NCBI RefSeq assembly: GCF_014334055.1
Contig: NZ_CP060490.1
Location: 2,046,001 to 2,110,000, forward strand
Source of the DNA: Oscillibacter hominis
GTDB taxonomy: Bacteria > Bacillota > Clostridia > Oscillospirales > Oscillospiraceae
Length of the DNA: 64,000 nucleotides
Reading direction: 5' to 3'
Position numbers and translations under genes: made by a program. This document shows positions 1 through 7,936 of the stretch, piece after piece. Numbering within the stretch: the first letter of the stretch is position 1; the number at the start of each line of letters is the position of its first letter. Under the pieces are notes generated by a model that saw only the letters and a list, made by a program, of their open reading frames with translations, had not been told where the DNA came from and searched no databases.

Positions 1-2
1 GC

Positions 3-530
3 ACCGGCGAGGCCGCCCGCCGGGAGTCCTCCATGACGCTCAGGCTGATGGAACGGTTCTTAAAGGCCGGCATTGACCCGGAGGCGGCGCTGAAGACCTT
101 AAACTCCGCCCTGTCCCTGCGGAGCTCCGACACGGGCAGCTTTACCACCATCGATCTCTTTATATTGGAGGGCGACCAGGGCGCGGTCTACAAATACGGG
201 GCCGCCCCCTCCTATGTGAAGCGTGGCGGGCGGGTGCAGCGCATCACCGGCGGCTGCCTGCCCGCCGGGCTCCACTCCCAGCCCGCGCCCCCCGACTCCT
301 CCCACTTCCCCCTGGAGGACGGCTGTTTTGTGGTCCAGATCAGCGACGGCGTGGCGGATGCGGGCCATGACGAATGGCTTTTGAACCTGCTGGCCGGCTT
401 TCCCGGCAGCGATCCCCAGCTTCTGGCCAACGCCATCGTGGCCCAGGTCCGAAAACAGGGCCAGATGAGCGACGACTGCGCCGTGCAGGTGCTCTATCTC
501 TCCTCCGCAGGAGAGAAAAAAGAGGTCTGA
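3..530 (+). CDS. spoIIE: Stage II sporulation protein E, C-terminal phosphatase part (5' truncated by window)
   Basis: The reading frame is open from the first bases of the window and ends at 530, so only about 175 C-terminal residues are present. They match the PP2C-type serine phosphatase domain of SpoIIE, which dephosphorylates SpoIIAA to activate sigma-F in the forespore. Visible family features are the helix beginning GEAARRESSMTLRLMERFL, the TTIDLFILEGDQGAVYKYGA strand region, and the late acidic metal-binding motifs ISDGVAD and MSDDCAVQVL. The N-terminal membrane part lies outside the window. It indicates an endospore-forming Clostridia. The family call is from remembered motifs, and other PP2C/RsbU-type phosphatases are a less likely alternative. 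Confidence 0.85.
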   Translation, partial: TGEAARRESSMTLRLMERFLKAGIDPEAALKTLNSALSLRSSDTGSFTTIDLFILEGDQGAVYKYGAAPSYVKRGGRVQRITGGCLPAGLHSQPAPPDSSHFPLEDGCFVVQISDGVADAGHDEWLLNLLAGFPGSDPQLLANAIVAQVRKQGQMSDDCAVQVLYLSSAGEKKEV

Positions 531-633
531 TGCCACTCAATTTTTTGTAAAACCGTCCCAACCTCCGTATACTTCCCCCTCCTGAAGGAAACAATGGATT
601 TGCTGAGATTGATGTGAGAGTGAGGAATCGGAT

Positions 634-906
634 ATGGTAAAGGGGGTTTCCCGGCGGGTCGTAGTGGTCAATTCCCCGGACCCGCGAATTTTTGAACAGG
701 CGATTTTCATTGTGCGCAACGACGCGCTGACCAAAGACGGTGTTTCCTCCCGGGAGATTGTGGAGGAGGCGGAGCGGGTGGCCAGGAGCTACACCCAGGG
801 CGCCGGCAAGCTGAGCCGCCACTGGCGGGCCCTGCCCCCCGCCCTCTATGCCGTCATGGGTGCCGGCGGCATCGGCCTGGTGTGGCTGCTTGCTGCGCTG
901 CTGTAA
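634..906 (+). CDS. Small conserved protein of unknown function with C-terminal membrane helix
   Basis: A 90-residue protein. The N-terminal part (residues 1-30) is beta-rich with RRVVVVNSPDPRIFEQAIF. The middle is helical and charged, and residues about 70-90 form a single hydrophobic helix ending at the C-terminus (YAVMGAGGIGLVWLLAALL), so it is probably a tail-anchored membrane protein. I recall similar short proteins in Oscillospiraceae genomes, sometimes labelled translation initiation factor 2 without basis. No function can be assigned. The ribosome-binding site is weak (GAGGAATCGGAT before ATG). An intrinsic terminator follows directly. Confidence 0.6.
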   Translation: MVKGVSRRVVVVNSPDPRIFEQAIFIVRNDALTKDGVSSREIVEEAERVARSYTQGAGKLSRHWRALPPALYAVMGAGGIGLVWLLAALL

Positions 907-912
907 CGGGAA

Positions 913-948
913 AAGAAGTCATGGCCGCTTGGCCATGGCTTCTTTTTT
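913..948 (+). terminator. Intrinsic terminator
   Basis: GAAGTCATGGCC and GGCCATGGCTTC pair around a short loop and are followed by TTTTTT. It closes the small ORF ending at 906. Confidence 0.85.
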
Positions 949-977
949 CCTGTGAACTGTTCCGGAGGGACTCGATC

Positions 978-1006
978 TTGCACCGGCGCCTGATCTATGC
1001 TAAACT
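978..1006 (+). promoter_or_regulatory. Sigma-A type promoter for dusB operon
   Basis: TTGCAC at 978-983 and TAAACT at 1001-1006 are separated by 17 nt, about 30 nt ahead of the dusB start. No experimental support; judged by consensus only. Confidence 0.5.
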
Positions 1007-1038
1007 AAGGTGTCTTCGATGAAAAGGAGGGCGCAGCC

Positions 1039-2007
1039 ATGAAAATTGCAGATGTGGACGTCCCCTCCCGCCTGGCCCTTGCGCCCATGGCCGGCGTGAC
1101 GGACGTGGCCTTCCGGCAGATCTGCCGGGAGTTGGGCGCGGGCCTGACCTGTACGGAGCTGGTCAGCTCCAAGGCCCTGTGCTACCAGGATAAAAAGACC
1201 AGGCTCCTATTGGAGCTCTCCCCCGGCGAACATCCGGCGGCGGCCCAGATATTCGGCAGCGACCCGATCTGCATGGCGGAGGCCGCCCAGATCGCGGCGG
1301 AGGTGTCCGGCGCGGATTTCATTGACATCAACATGGGCTGCCCGGTGGGCAAGGTGGTCTCCTCCGGCGACGGCAGCGCCCTGATGCGCGACCCGGACAA
1401 GGCCGCGCGGGTGGCGGAGGCCGTGGTCAAGGCAAGCCCCGTCCCGGTTACGGTGAAGATGCGCCGGGGCTGGGACAAGGGCAGCATCAACGCCGTGGAG
1501 CTCTCCAGGCTGCTGGAGCAGGTGGGGGTCGCCGCTATCGCCGTCCATGGCCGCACCCGGACGCAGATGTACAGCGGGACCGCCGACTGGACCACCATCC
1601 GGGCGGTGAAGGAGTCGGTGTCCATTCCGGTAATCGCCAACGGCGACGTCTGGAGTGCGGAGGACGCTGTGCGCATTCTCCGCTTCACCGGAGCGGATAT
1701 GGCCATGATCGGCCGCGGCGCTTTCGGTAACCCCTGGATTTTCCAGCAGGCACAGGCCGCACTGGAGGGAAAGGACATCCCGCCTCTTCCCCCGCTATCA
1801 GAGCGGGTGGACACCGCCGTGCGGCAGTTTGAGCTGGCCGCCGCCTCCAAAGGCGAGAAGGTGGCGGTTCTGGAGGCCCGCCGCCACTACTGCTGGTATT
1901 TAAAGGGCGTGTCCCATTCCAACTACTATAAGGAGCAAATCGTGCAGATGAACACCTTGGAAGACGTGTATCGCGTCACAAAGGGCATCAAGAGGGATTT
2001 GACATGA
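1039..2007 (+). CDS. dusB: tRNA-dihydrouridine synthase DusB
   Basis: This 322-residue protein matches the usual length of DusB flavoenzymes, which reduce uridine to dihydrouridine in the tRNA D-loop using FMN and NADPH. The N-terminal TIM barrel opens with [15 protein letters not shown] (FMN site). The catalytic cysteine is Cys101 in [18 protein letters not shown], the [13 protein letters not shown] motif and [12 protein letters not shown] complete the FMN/tRNA pocket. The start at 1039 has AAAAGGAGGG upstream. The stop overlaps the sigma-factor start by four bases (ATGA), so dusB, the sigma factor and its anti-sigma form one operon. In other Firmicutes dusB is often beside folate genes; that is not the case here. 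Confidence 0.93.
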   Translation: MKIADVDVPSRLALAPMAGVTDVAFRQICRELGAGLTCTELVSSKALCYQDKKTRLLLELSPGEHPAAAQIFGSDPICMAEAAQIAAEVSGADFIDINMGCPVGKVVSSGDGSALMRDPDKAARVAEAVVKASPVPVTVKMRRGWDKGSINAVELSRLLEQVGVAAIAVHGRTRTQMYSGTADWTTIRAVKESVSIPVIANGDVWSAEDAVRILRFTGADMAMIGRGAFGNPWIFQQAQAALEGKDIPPLPPLSERVDTAVRQFELAAASKGEKVAVLEARRHYCWYLKGVSHSNYYKEQIVQMNTLEDVYRVTKGIKRDLT

Positions 2008-2597
2008 CGGAAACTGAATTGATCCTGGCCGCCCAGCAAGGGGATGACGACGCCTTTGAATCGCTGGTGCGGCTGTATGAAAAGAAGGTTTATGCTTTGG
2101 CGCTGCGGATGTGCGGCAACCCGGACGATGCCGCCGAGGTCGCTCAGGAGGCGTTTCTCTCCGCTTGGCAGGGACTGAAGTTTTTTCGCCGGGAATCCAC
2201 CTTTTCCACCTGGCTTTACCGCCTGACCACCAACGCCTCCATCGACCTCCTGCGCAAGCAGAAGCGCCCGGCCCTCTCCCTGGAGGATGAGGAACTGAAC
2301 ATAGACTTGCCCGACTGCGCCCCCACTCCGGAGGAGGCCCTGGAGCGCTCCGCGGTGCGGGAGGAGATCGAGCGGTGCCTGATGTCCCTCTCCAACGATC
2401 ACCGTCAGGTGCTGGTGCTGCGGGAGATGCATCAGCTCTCCTACATCGAGATCGCCGACACGTTGGACGTGGATGTGGGCACGGTCAAATCCCGGATCAG
2501 CCGGGGCCGGAAGCACCTGCGCAAGGTTTTGCTGGAGCACGGGAACTTTTTCGTACCCCAGCCGTCCAAGGAGATAGAAAAGGAGGGCTGCAAATGA
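2004..2597 (+). CDS. ECF-family RNA polymerase sigma factor
   Basis: A 197-residue extracytoplasmic-function sigma factor of the SigW/RpoE type. Region 2 (about residues 25-95) contains [18 protein letters not shown] and the -10 recognition helix ending in [19 protein letters not shown]. Region 4 (about 125-185) contains [15 protein letters not shown] followed by a helix-turn-helix, [20 protein letters not shown], which reads the -35 element. The gene is translationally coupled to dusB upstream and to a zinc-finger anti-sigma gene downstream, the usual arrangement of a membrane-stress sigma with its regulator. The regulon cannot be deduced from the window. Confidence 0.93.
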   Translation: MTETELILAAQQGDDDAFESLVRLYEKKVYALALRMCGNPDDAAEVAQEAFLSAWQGLKFFRRESTFSTWLYRLTTNASIDLLRKQKRPALSLEDEELNIDLPDCAPTPEEALERSAVREEIERCLMSLSNDHRQVLVLREMHQLSYIEIADTLDVDVGTVKSRISRGRKHLRKVLLEHGNFFVPQPSKEIEKEGCK

Positions 2598-3454
2598 AAT
2601 ACTGTGACGACTATGCAGCTCTCATCAGCGCGTATCTGGATGATGAGCTGGCACCGGAGGAACAATCCGCGCTTTTGACCCATTTGAAAGACTGCCCCGG
2701 CTGCCGCGCCTATCTTGCGCAGCTCTACGCCATCCGGGACAGCTTCCCCACGCTGGATGAGACGCAGCCGCCCGATGGCCTGGCCGACTCGGTCATGGCC
2801 ACCATCCGCTCCCAGCAGGTCCGCCGCAGGGCACGCTCCCGGAAGATGCGGACCATGGTGCCGCTGGCGGCCTGCCTGGCATTTCTCATTGTCCTGGGCG
2901 GCACCAAGGGCCTCTTTTCCAGCCTGGACGGGGCCGGGAACTCCGCCGGCGAAGCCGCCCTCCTCTCCGAGTCCTCCGGGGACCTGAGCGATGCCCCCTT
3001 TGCGGCCCAGAGCAGCCCAGCCGGCGGCAGTTCCTTCAAAGGCGGTGTCGAACAGGATACCGCCTCGGAAAACGGCGGCTCCTCCAACAGCGCATCCCTT
3101 CCGAAGGAGGCTGATCCTGACTCCGGAACAGCCGCGCCGAAGAGTTCGGCGGGCTCTGAGGACCCGGAAGCCGCAGCCCCCGCCAAAACCTCCGGTTCCT
3201 CGGCCTACACGGCGCTGGAAGGTAAAGTCTCCTACTTCACCCAGGTCTATCTCACCTCCCTCCAGGCCGGCTCACTGTTGGACGGCTACACCGGAGAGGA
3301 CTACAGCGACGGCAAGGTCACCGGCGTGGCCTACACCCTAACGGAGGCGGAGTACGACGGCTTGGCCGGCCAGCTTCCGGAGCTGATCTCCCCGGAGGAT
3401 GCGGAGCCCCAGCAGAGCGGGGACTACGCCCTGGTAATTGTTACGGAAAACTGA
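2594..3454 (+). CDS. Membrane-anchored zinc-finger anti-sigma factor
   Basis: The ATG at 2594 was chosen because AGGAGG lies directly upstream and it overlaps the sigma stop; a longer open frame upstream is only the shadow of the sigma gene. The 286-residue product begins with an anti-sigma zinc domain (HLKDCPGCRAYL; His30, Cys34, Cys37), followed by a basic stretch, one membrane helix near residues 88-104, and a Ser/Ala/Pro-rich low-complexity linker (about 110-195). A C-terminal domain of about 90 residues would be outside the cell. By family logic it holds the ECF sigma at the membrane until a signal triggers proteolysis. The extracellular domain is not recognised. Confidence 0.9.
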   Translation: MKYCDDYAALISAYLDDELAPEEQSALLTHLKDCPGCRAYLAQLYAIRDSFPTLDETQPPDGLADSVMATIRSQQVRRRARSRKMRTMVPLAACLAFLIVLGGTKGLFSSLDGAGNSAGEAALLSESSGDLSDAPFAAQSSPAGGSSFKGGVEQDTASENGGSSNSASLPKEADPDSGTAAPKSSAGSEDPEAAAPAKTSGSSAYTALEGKVSYFTQVYLTSLQAGSLLDGYTGEDYSDGKVTGVAYTLTEAEYDGLAGQLPELISPEDAEPQQSGDYALVIVTEN

Positions 3455-3459
3455 ATGGA

Positions 3460-3500
3460 AGGGCCCATTTCACAAAAAAGTGAAGTGGGCCCTTTCTTTT
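3460..3500 (+). terminator. Intrinsic terminator after anti-sigma gene
   Basis: GGGCCCATTTCAC pairs with GTGAAGTGGGCCC around a loop of A residues and is followed by TTTCTTTTT. Confidence 0.88.
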
Positions 3501-3504
3501 TGCC

Positions 3505-3688
3505 CGCCCCTGTGCTATACTGCTTGCGACAGGTTTCCACACCCTGTCCAAGCGCCGCCCACGCGGCGTTCGTTCGGCAAAATGGACGTTGCCGTTCTCT
3601 AAACAAAAAATGGAGGCAGTCCGCGGCCTTTTACGCGGGCGTTTCGTCATGTGATGGAGCCTCCGAACTTGATTCAGGAGGTTTTTTT
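3505..3688 (+). promoter_or_regulatory. Structured leader of queT, candidate preQ1-sensing switch
   Basis: About 185 nt without a gene separate the anti-sigma terminator from queT. GCCTCC at 3659-3664 can pair in two exclusive ways: with GGAGGC at 3612-3617, enclosing smaller hairpins, or with GGAGG at 3677-3681, which is the queT ribosome-binding site. The second hairpin is followed by seven T residues just before the ATG, so it could also act as a terminator. PreQ1-II and preQ1-III riboswitches are known upstream of queT-family genes. I could not match this leader to a class by eye, so the ligand is inferred from the gene. Confidence 0.5.
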
Positions 3689-4213
3689 ATGTCCAAATCC
3701 AGGTTTACCGTCCAGCAGATCACCTTTGCCGCCGTGGTGGCGGCCGCCTATGCGGTGCTGTCCTACTTCGCCGCGCTGTTCAGTGTGGCTTACGGCCCCA
3801 TCCAGTGCCGCTTTTCCGAGGCACTGTGCGTCCTTCCCTTCTTTTTCCCCGCCGCCACACCCGGCCTTTTCATCGGCTGCCTCATCGCCAATCTTCTGAG
3901 TCCCTACGGCGCTCTGGACATCATTTTCGGCTCCCTGGCCACGCTGCTTGCCGCGGTGCTCACCTCCCGGTGCACTCAAAAGTGGCTGGCTCCCCTGCCG
4001 CCGGTGCTGTGCAACGCCGTCATTGTGGGCGGCGTCATCGCCTTCCAGCAGACCTCCGGCGGCGGCTCTTTCGCGGCCGCGTTCCTCTACAACGCCGCCA
4101 CCGTGGGCCTTGGGGAGCTGATTTCCTGTTATGTGCTGGGTTCGGCGCTCTTGGGCGTGCTGCCCCGCATCCGCGGCCTTGCGCGCTGGATGCGGCCTCA
4201 GGAACAGAAATAG
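3689..4213 (+). CDS. queT: QueT-family queuosine-precursor transporter (ECF S component)
   Basis: A 174-residue, very hydrophobic protein with about five or six membrane segments (starting VQQITFAAVVAAAYAVLSYF). The signature FSVAYGPIQCRFSEALCVLPFF and the conserved IGCLIANLLSPYGALDIIFG region are typical of QueT, the substrate-binding S component of an energy-coupling-factor transporter for preQ1/queuosine precursors. The ATG at 3689 has a strong AGGAGG; the upstream in-frame extension is the leader and is not coding. No ECF ATPase or T subunit is nearby, so it presumably shares the cell's common ECF module (group II). The switch-like leader fits this function. Confidence 0.88.
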   Translation: MSKSRFTVQQITFAAVVAAAYAVLSYFAALFSVAYGPIQCRFSEALCVLPFFFPAATPGLFIGCLIANLLSPYGALDIIFGSLATLLAAVLTSRCTQKWLAPLPPVLCNAVIVGGVIAFQQTSGGGSFAAAFLYNAATVGLGELISCYVLGSALLGVLPRIRGLARWMRPQEQK

Positions 4214-4256
4214 CTTGGATTTCCCCGACAATTGTGCTGTTTTTTTGAATTATCCC

Positions 4257-4284
4257 TTGACTTATCCAGGATTTCCGGTATAAT
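4257..4284 (+). promoter_or_regulatory. Promoter of rpsF-ssb-rpsR
   Basis: TTGACT (4257-4262) and TATAAT (4279-4284) are spaced by 16 nt, leaving a leader of about 75 nt before rpsF. Confidence 0.75.
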
Positions 4285-4364
4285 AATATAGCTTGCAAAC
4301 TTGCAGGCAATCCTTGCTCTCACTTTGGGTGAGGGCCAAATGTCCAAAAGGAGGTGCAACCAAC

Positions 4365-4661
4365 ATGGCAAAAGTTTCCGGCAACTATGAGGTCGTCTAC
4401 ATCATCGACCCCACGCTGAGCGAGGAGCAGACCGCCGCCCTGGTGGCGAAGTTCAAGACCCTTGCTGAGCAGAACGCCAGCGCTGTTGAGGTTGAGGAGT
4501 GGGGTAAGCGCAAGCTGGCCTACGAGATCAACTTCAAGTCTGAAGGCTATTACGTCCTGATGAGCTTTACCAGCGCTCCCGCTTTCCCCAAAGAGCTGGA
4601 CCGTGTCCTCGGCATTACCGACGGCATTATGCGTTCCCTGATCGTCTCCAAGGGCGAATAA
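4365..4661 (+). CDS. rpsF: 30S ribosomal protein S6
   Basis: A 98-residue protein with the S6 core: NYEVVYIIDPTLSEEQ at the N-terminus, VEEWGKRKLAYEI in the middle and GYYVLMSF before the last helix. S6 binds 16S rRNA with S18 in the small-subunit platform. The ATG at 4365 follows AAAGGAGGTG; an upstream in-frame extension is leader sequence. The order rpsF-ssb-rpsR is the conserved bacterial operon, with 12 nt to ssb. S6 operons are often autoregulated by S6:S18 binding to the leader. A short hairpin lies before the start (4317-4336), but I could not identify the known S6-leader motif. Confidence 0.95.
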   Translation: MAKVSGNYEVVYIIDPTLSEEQTAALVAKFKTLAEQNASAVEVEEWGKRKLAYEINFKSEGYYVLMSFTSAPAFPKELDRVLGITDGIMRSLIVSKGE

Positions 4662-4673
4662 GGAGGACAAGTT

Positions 4674-5132
4674 ATGCTGAACCGCATTCTTTTGATGGGC
4701 CGTCTGGTGGCAGACCCGGAGCTGCGCAGGACGCAGAGCGGAACGCCCGTCACATCCTTCCGCATCGCTGTGGATCGTGATTTCAAGAACCAGAGCGGCG
4801 AGAAGGAAACCGATTTCATCGATATCGTCGCCTGGCGTGCGACCGCCGAGTTTGTGGCAAAGTACTTCGCCAAGGGCCGCATGGCCGTGGTGGAGGGCCG
4901 CCTTCAGATCCGCCCCTGGACGGACAAGGAGGGCAACAAACGCACCTCTGCCGAGGTGGTGGCCGACAACGTCTATTTCGGCGATTCCAAGCGGGACGGC
5001 GGCGGAGATTCCTTTGCCGCGCCCAGCTACGGCGCACCTGCCGGCGGCGGATACCGCTCCGCCCCTTCCCCGGTGGATGCCCATTCCGATTTTGCTGAGA
5101 TCGGCGAGGAGGACGGCGAGCTGCCGTTCTGA
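4674..5132 (+). CDS. ssb: Single-stranded DNA-binding protein
   Basis: A 152-residue SSB with an N-terminal OB fold (residues 1-110; MLNRILLMGRLVADPELRRT, TDFIDIVAWRATAEFVAKYF), a Gly/Ser/Pro-rich linker, and the acidic C-terminal tip EEDGELPF that recruits replication and repair partners. It coats single-stranded DNA as a tetramer. It lies between rpsF and rpsR in the conserved operon, and a GGAGGACAAGTT ribosome-binding site precedes the ATG. Confidence 0.96.
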   Translation: MLNRILLMGRLVADPELRRTQSGTPVTSFRIAVDRDFKNQSGEKETDFIDIVAWRATAEFVAKYFAKGRMAVVEGRLQIRPWTDKEGNKRTSAEVVADNVYFGDSKRDGGGDSFAAPSYGAPAGGGYRSAPSPVDAHSDFAEIGEEDGELPF

Positions 5133-5175
5133 TCCAATGCTCTTTGAGCGAACATCTTAAAAGGAGGAACTTTCC

Positions 5176-5427
5176 ATGGCTATGGAACGCGAGAACAGAC
5201 CTGCTCGTCCCATGAACCGCAAGCGCAGAAAGGTTTGCCAGTTCTGTGTGGACAAGTGCGAGTCCATTGACTATAAAGACGTGGTAAAACTGCGCCGCTA
5301 TGTCTCCGAGCGCGCCAAGATTCTGCCCCGCAGAACCACTGGCACCTGCGCAATGCATCAGCGCCAGCTGACCGAGGCCATCAAGCGTGCCCGGCAGATC
5401 GCCCTGCTGCCTTTCGTCACCGATTGA
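5176..5427 (+). CDS. rpsR: 30S ribosomal protein S18 (zinc-type)
   Basis: An 83-residue S18 with the C-plus (zinc-binding) form: CQFCVDKC near residues 21-28 and a further Cys in [12 protein letters not shown]. The core [19 protein letters not shown] binds S6 and 16S rRNA. AAAAGGAGGA precedes the ATG. It ends the rpsF-ssb-rpsR operon and is followed by two stacked terminators. The cysteine-containing form is the ancestral one; many bacteria also keep a Cys-free paralogue for zinc shortage, which is not in this window. Confidence 0.95.
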   Translation: MAMERENRPARPMNRKRRKVCQFCVDKCESIDYKDVVKLRRYVSERAKILPRRTTGTCAMHQRQLTEAIKRARQIALLPFVTD

Positions 5428-5436
5428 TTTTTCTGG

Positions 5437-5470
5437 AAACAGCCGCCCATTTTGGGGCGGCTGTTTTTTC
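5437..5470 (+). terminator. Intrinsic terminator of rpsF operon
   Basis: AACAGCCGCCC pairs with GGGCGGCTGTT, followed by a T-run. Confidence 0.9.
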
Positions 5471-5487
5471 GCATCCAGCCCCATTTT

Positions 5488-5530
5488 AAAGTGCCTGCGT
5501 CCAACTCAGGACGCAGGCACTTTTTTATTA
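5488..5530. terminator. Bidirectional intrinsic terminator
   Basis: AAGTGCCTGCGTCC and GGACGCAGGCACTT form a 14-bp stem with T-runs usable on both strands. It separates the convergent rpsR operon and the minus-strand fusion gene. Confidence 0.85.
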
Positions 5531-5586
5531 AATAGACTTGTTTTCATCGCCCGCAGGGCCATGGTGCGGCGCCGGCAGCGGCCCCG

Positions 5587-7884
5587 TTATCCCTTCAGCT
5601 TTTTGCGGATCTTGGCCTTCGCCTCCGGGGAAAGGGCTTTGGCGGCGATCCGGTAGGGCAGGCCCGGCAGCTTGAGATACTGTCTGCGGACCTCGTCAAA
5701 GGGCTCCACCGCATAGGCGGCAAAGAAGGCGGTACGGTCCGGCACTATCGCGGTGGGCGACGCCAGCCGGGGATTCCCGGCAATGGCCCGCTCAATGGGG
5801 AAAGGCACCCGGGCGATGGGCAGCTGGTCAAACACATGGCTGCCTTGAGAGGTGTTCACCAGCAGCAGGGAAACGCCCTTGTGCTGCTCCTCCGGCAGCT
5901 CGTCCTCCCGCAGCCCCCAGAAATCACCCAAGGTGAAGTCGCCGGGGCGGTTCATGGAGGCATAGGTGCAGCGGTAGCAGGAGGGCCGCAGGAACAGCGC
6001 CCGGCCAAAGGCCCGGCCGTACTCCGTCTGGGTCAGCGGGCGGGAACTGACCGTGCCCCCTTCAAAGAGTGTGGTCAGATGGCTGGACTTCCAGCCGCTG
6101 ACCTTGTTGCGAAAGCGTACGTTCTGGATGGTCCGGCCGGTCTCCCGCTGGATGGAATCCACCATGTCCTCCCACACCCCGGGAGAAGGCACGCCGTGGC
6201 ACACCAGGTCACAGCTGAGCAGGTTCTCCGGCCGATATCCCAGATAGCGGTACAGCCCGTCCACCTGGCACGGCGTCCCGGAGAAAAGCACCTTTCTGCC
6301 GCTCTCCACCAACTTTCTGATCTGGCGGTAGGTGTCTCCGATTTCGCTCTGCACATACTTGGCTCCCCGCAGATGGCGCAGCTCCGCCTTGGACCAGCAG
6401 GCGATGTGGCGCAGATGCATTTTGCTGTCCAAAGCCGCGCCAAACACCACGCCGCCGTCCTCAAACACGTAGTCCGCCAACAGGGAGAACACGCCGCCGG
6501 AGGTGGAGTCCCGGCGCACATTCTCATCCCGGTTCCAGGCGGCAAAGGCCACCGGCAGGTGCTCCCTCTGCTCCCTCTTGTTCAATGCAGGACAGATCAC
6601 GGTGCAGTGTCCGCACTCCACGCAGAGGCTGTGATCCACCTGCGGATAGAGGAACCCCTCCTTGTCCCGGGCCATGGAAATGGCGTTTTTGGGACATCCA
6701 CTGTAGCAGGCGGCGCACCCGGTGCACTCCTCCCGCCTGGCCAGGATGGGCAGTGGTCGGTCGGTCTCCTCCTGGCCGTCAAAGGGTTCGCCCCGCAGGG
6801 CGCAGCGCAGGTATTCAAGGGAACGGCGCCGCTGCTCCTCCAGCTTCCGGCTCACGGCGGCGTAGTCGATCTCCTCCGTGAGCTCCGCCGTATCCCCCCG
6901 CCCCACCACACGATTCGTAAGGCCCAGGGTGGTGAGCAGGTTAAAGGTACGGGACTGCTCCGGGTGGGCCATCTCCATAGGCGCCACCGTGGTAAAGAAA
7001 GGCTTTTCAAACTGCACGGAGAACACCGTGCCGTGGAAGGAGTTGGTGCAGACATAGGCCGCGTTTTGGAAAAGGCCCAAAAATTCCGCCGGTCCCGCGT
7101 CCAGCACACAGCGGGCCTTTGGGTGGACCTTGCGGCGGATACCGCACAGCTGCACAACGGGCAGCCCCGTGGCCTCGGCCAGCTTGAAAACATAGGGCGA
7201 CAGGGCACCGGGGCTGCTGATGCAGTAGCACAGGATGTATCCGCCGGTGGACCTGGGCTGGGCCGCCATGGCTGCCCACTCCCCTTTTTGCAGCAGCAGC
7301 GTGGGGTCCAGCACGACCGGCACATCCCGGTTCGCGATCTCTTTTACGATCCGCTGTCCAGCCCGCTCCCGCACACCGATGGCCTCATAGCCCTCCAGAT
7401 ACCCCCGCAGCTCCTTCTCCATGCCGGAGGGAATCTGGGAGATGCCGAAGGAGGGTGCGTAGGCGATCTTGCGCCCCTGGGTAAAGGCTGCAAAAAACAC
7501 GGGGTCGAAGCGGCCGTCGGGAAAAATCTTGGGGTTCCAGATCTGATCGCTGCCGGAGAGATAGACGTCGTAGGGCAGATCCGCCTTCTGAAGCTCCTCA
7601 AAGCTCATGTAGCGATGCTTGGAAATGGGCAGGTGCTCTGCTGAGAACTGCTCAAACCGGTCGTAACGGGCCTTCAGCGCGCCGTAGTGCAGCGCCGTGT
7701 GAGCGTCCGAGGCAGCGGCTGCGATGGAGCGCGCTCCGCGGAACAGATCGTTGCTCTGGTTGACATAGTAATCGATGATTTCGCATTCACTGCCCAGGGC
7801 TTCCACCGCCCGGGCTGTGGCGCAGGCCTGGAGAAATGCGCCGTAATGGTGAATGTGATAAAAGGTGACTAATCCGGTTTTCAA
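5587..7884 (-). CDS. Polysaccharide pyruvyl transferase / FrhB-type iron-sulfur fusion protein
   Basis: A 765-residue two-part protein. Residues about 1-370 are a polysaccharide pyruvyl transferase domain, which adds pyruvate ketals to surface sugars (MKTGLVTFYHIHHYGAFLQA start, SGSDQIWNP near residue 110, CTNSFHGTVFS near 280). Residues about 388-435 hold two 4Fe-4S clusters (ECTGCAACYSGCPKNA and CVECGHCTVICPALN). Residues about 445-765 are a coenzyme F420 hydrogenase/dehydrogenase beta-subunit (FrhB) domain (TSGGVFSLLADYVF, LFSGTPCQVDGLYRYLG, GDFWGL). In gut Clostridia these domains usually occur as separate neighbours in capsule or cell-wall polysaccharide loci; here one stand-alone gene joins them. 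The acceptor sugar and electron partner are unknown. Confidence 0.85.
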   Translation of the reverse strand: MKTGLVTFYHIHHYGAFLQACATARAVEALGSECEIIDYYVNQSNDLFRGARSIAAAASDAHTALHYGALKARYDRFEQFSAEHLPISKHRYMSFEELQKADLPYDVYLSGSDQIWNPKIFPDGRFDPVFFAAFTQGRKIAYAPSFGISQIPSGMEKELRGYLEGYEAIGVRERAGQRIVKEIANRDVPVVLDPTLLLQKGEWAAMAAQPRSTGGYILCYCISSPGALSPYVFKLAEATGLPVVQLCGIRRKVHPKARCVLDAGPAEFLGLFQNAAYVCTNSFHGTVFSVQFEKPFFTTVAPMEMAHPEQSRTFNLLTTLGLTNRVVGRGDTAELTEEIDYAAVSRKLEEQRRRSLEYLRCALRGEPFDGQEETDRPLPILARREECTGCAACYSGCPKNAISMARDKEGFLYPQVDHSLCVECGHCTVICPALNKREQREHLPVAFAAWNRDENVRRDSTSGGVFSLLADYVFEDGGVVFGAALDSKMHLRHIACWSKAELRHLRGAKYVQSEIGDTYRQIRKLVESGRKVLFSGTPCQVDGLYRYLGYRPENLLSCDLVCHGVPSPGVWEDMVDSIQRETGRTIQNVRFRNKVSGWKSSHLTTLFEGGTVSSRPLTQTEYGRAFGRALFLRPSCYRCTYASMNRPGDFTLGDFWGLREDELPEEQHKGVSLLLVNTSQGSHVFDQLPIARVPFPIERAIAGNPRLASPTAIVPDRTAFFAAYAVEPFDEVRRQYLKLPGLPYRIAAKALSPEAKAKIRKKLKG

Positions 7885-7936
7885 AGCATTCTCCCCTTCC
7901 CATGCCGGAATCCGGCATGTTCCGTCAGCATAAGGC

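Noticed and set aside
5836..7644. A 602-codon plus-strand frame opposite the pyruvyl-transferase/FrhB fusion
   Set aside because: Antisense shadow. The minus-strand gene contains the conserved cysteine motifs.
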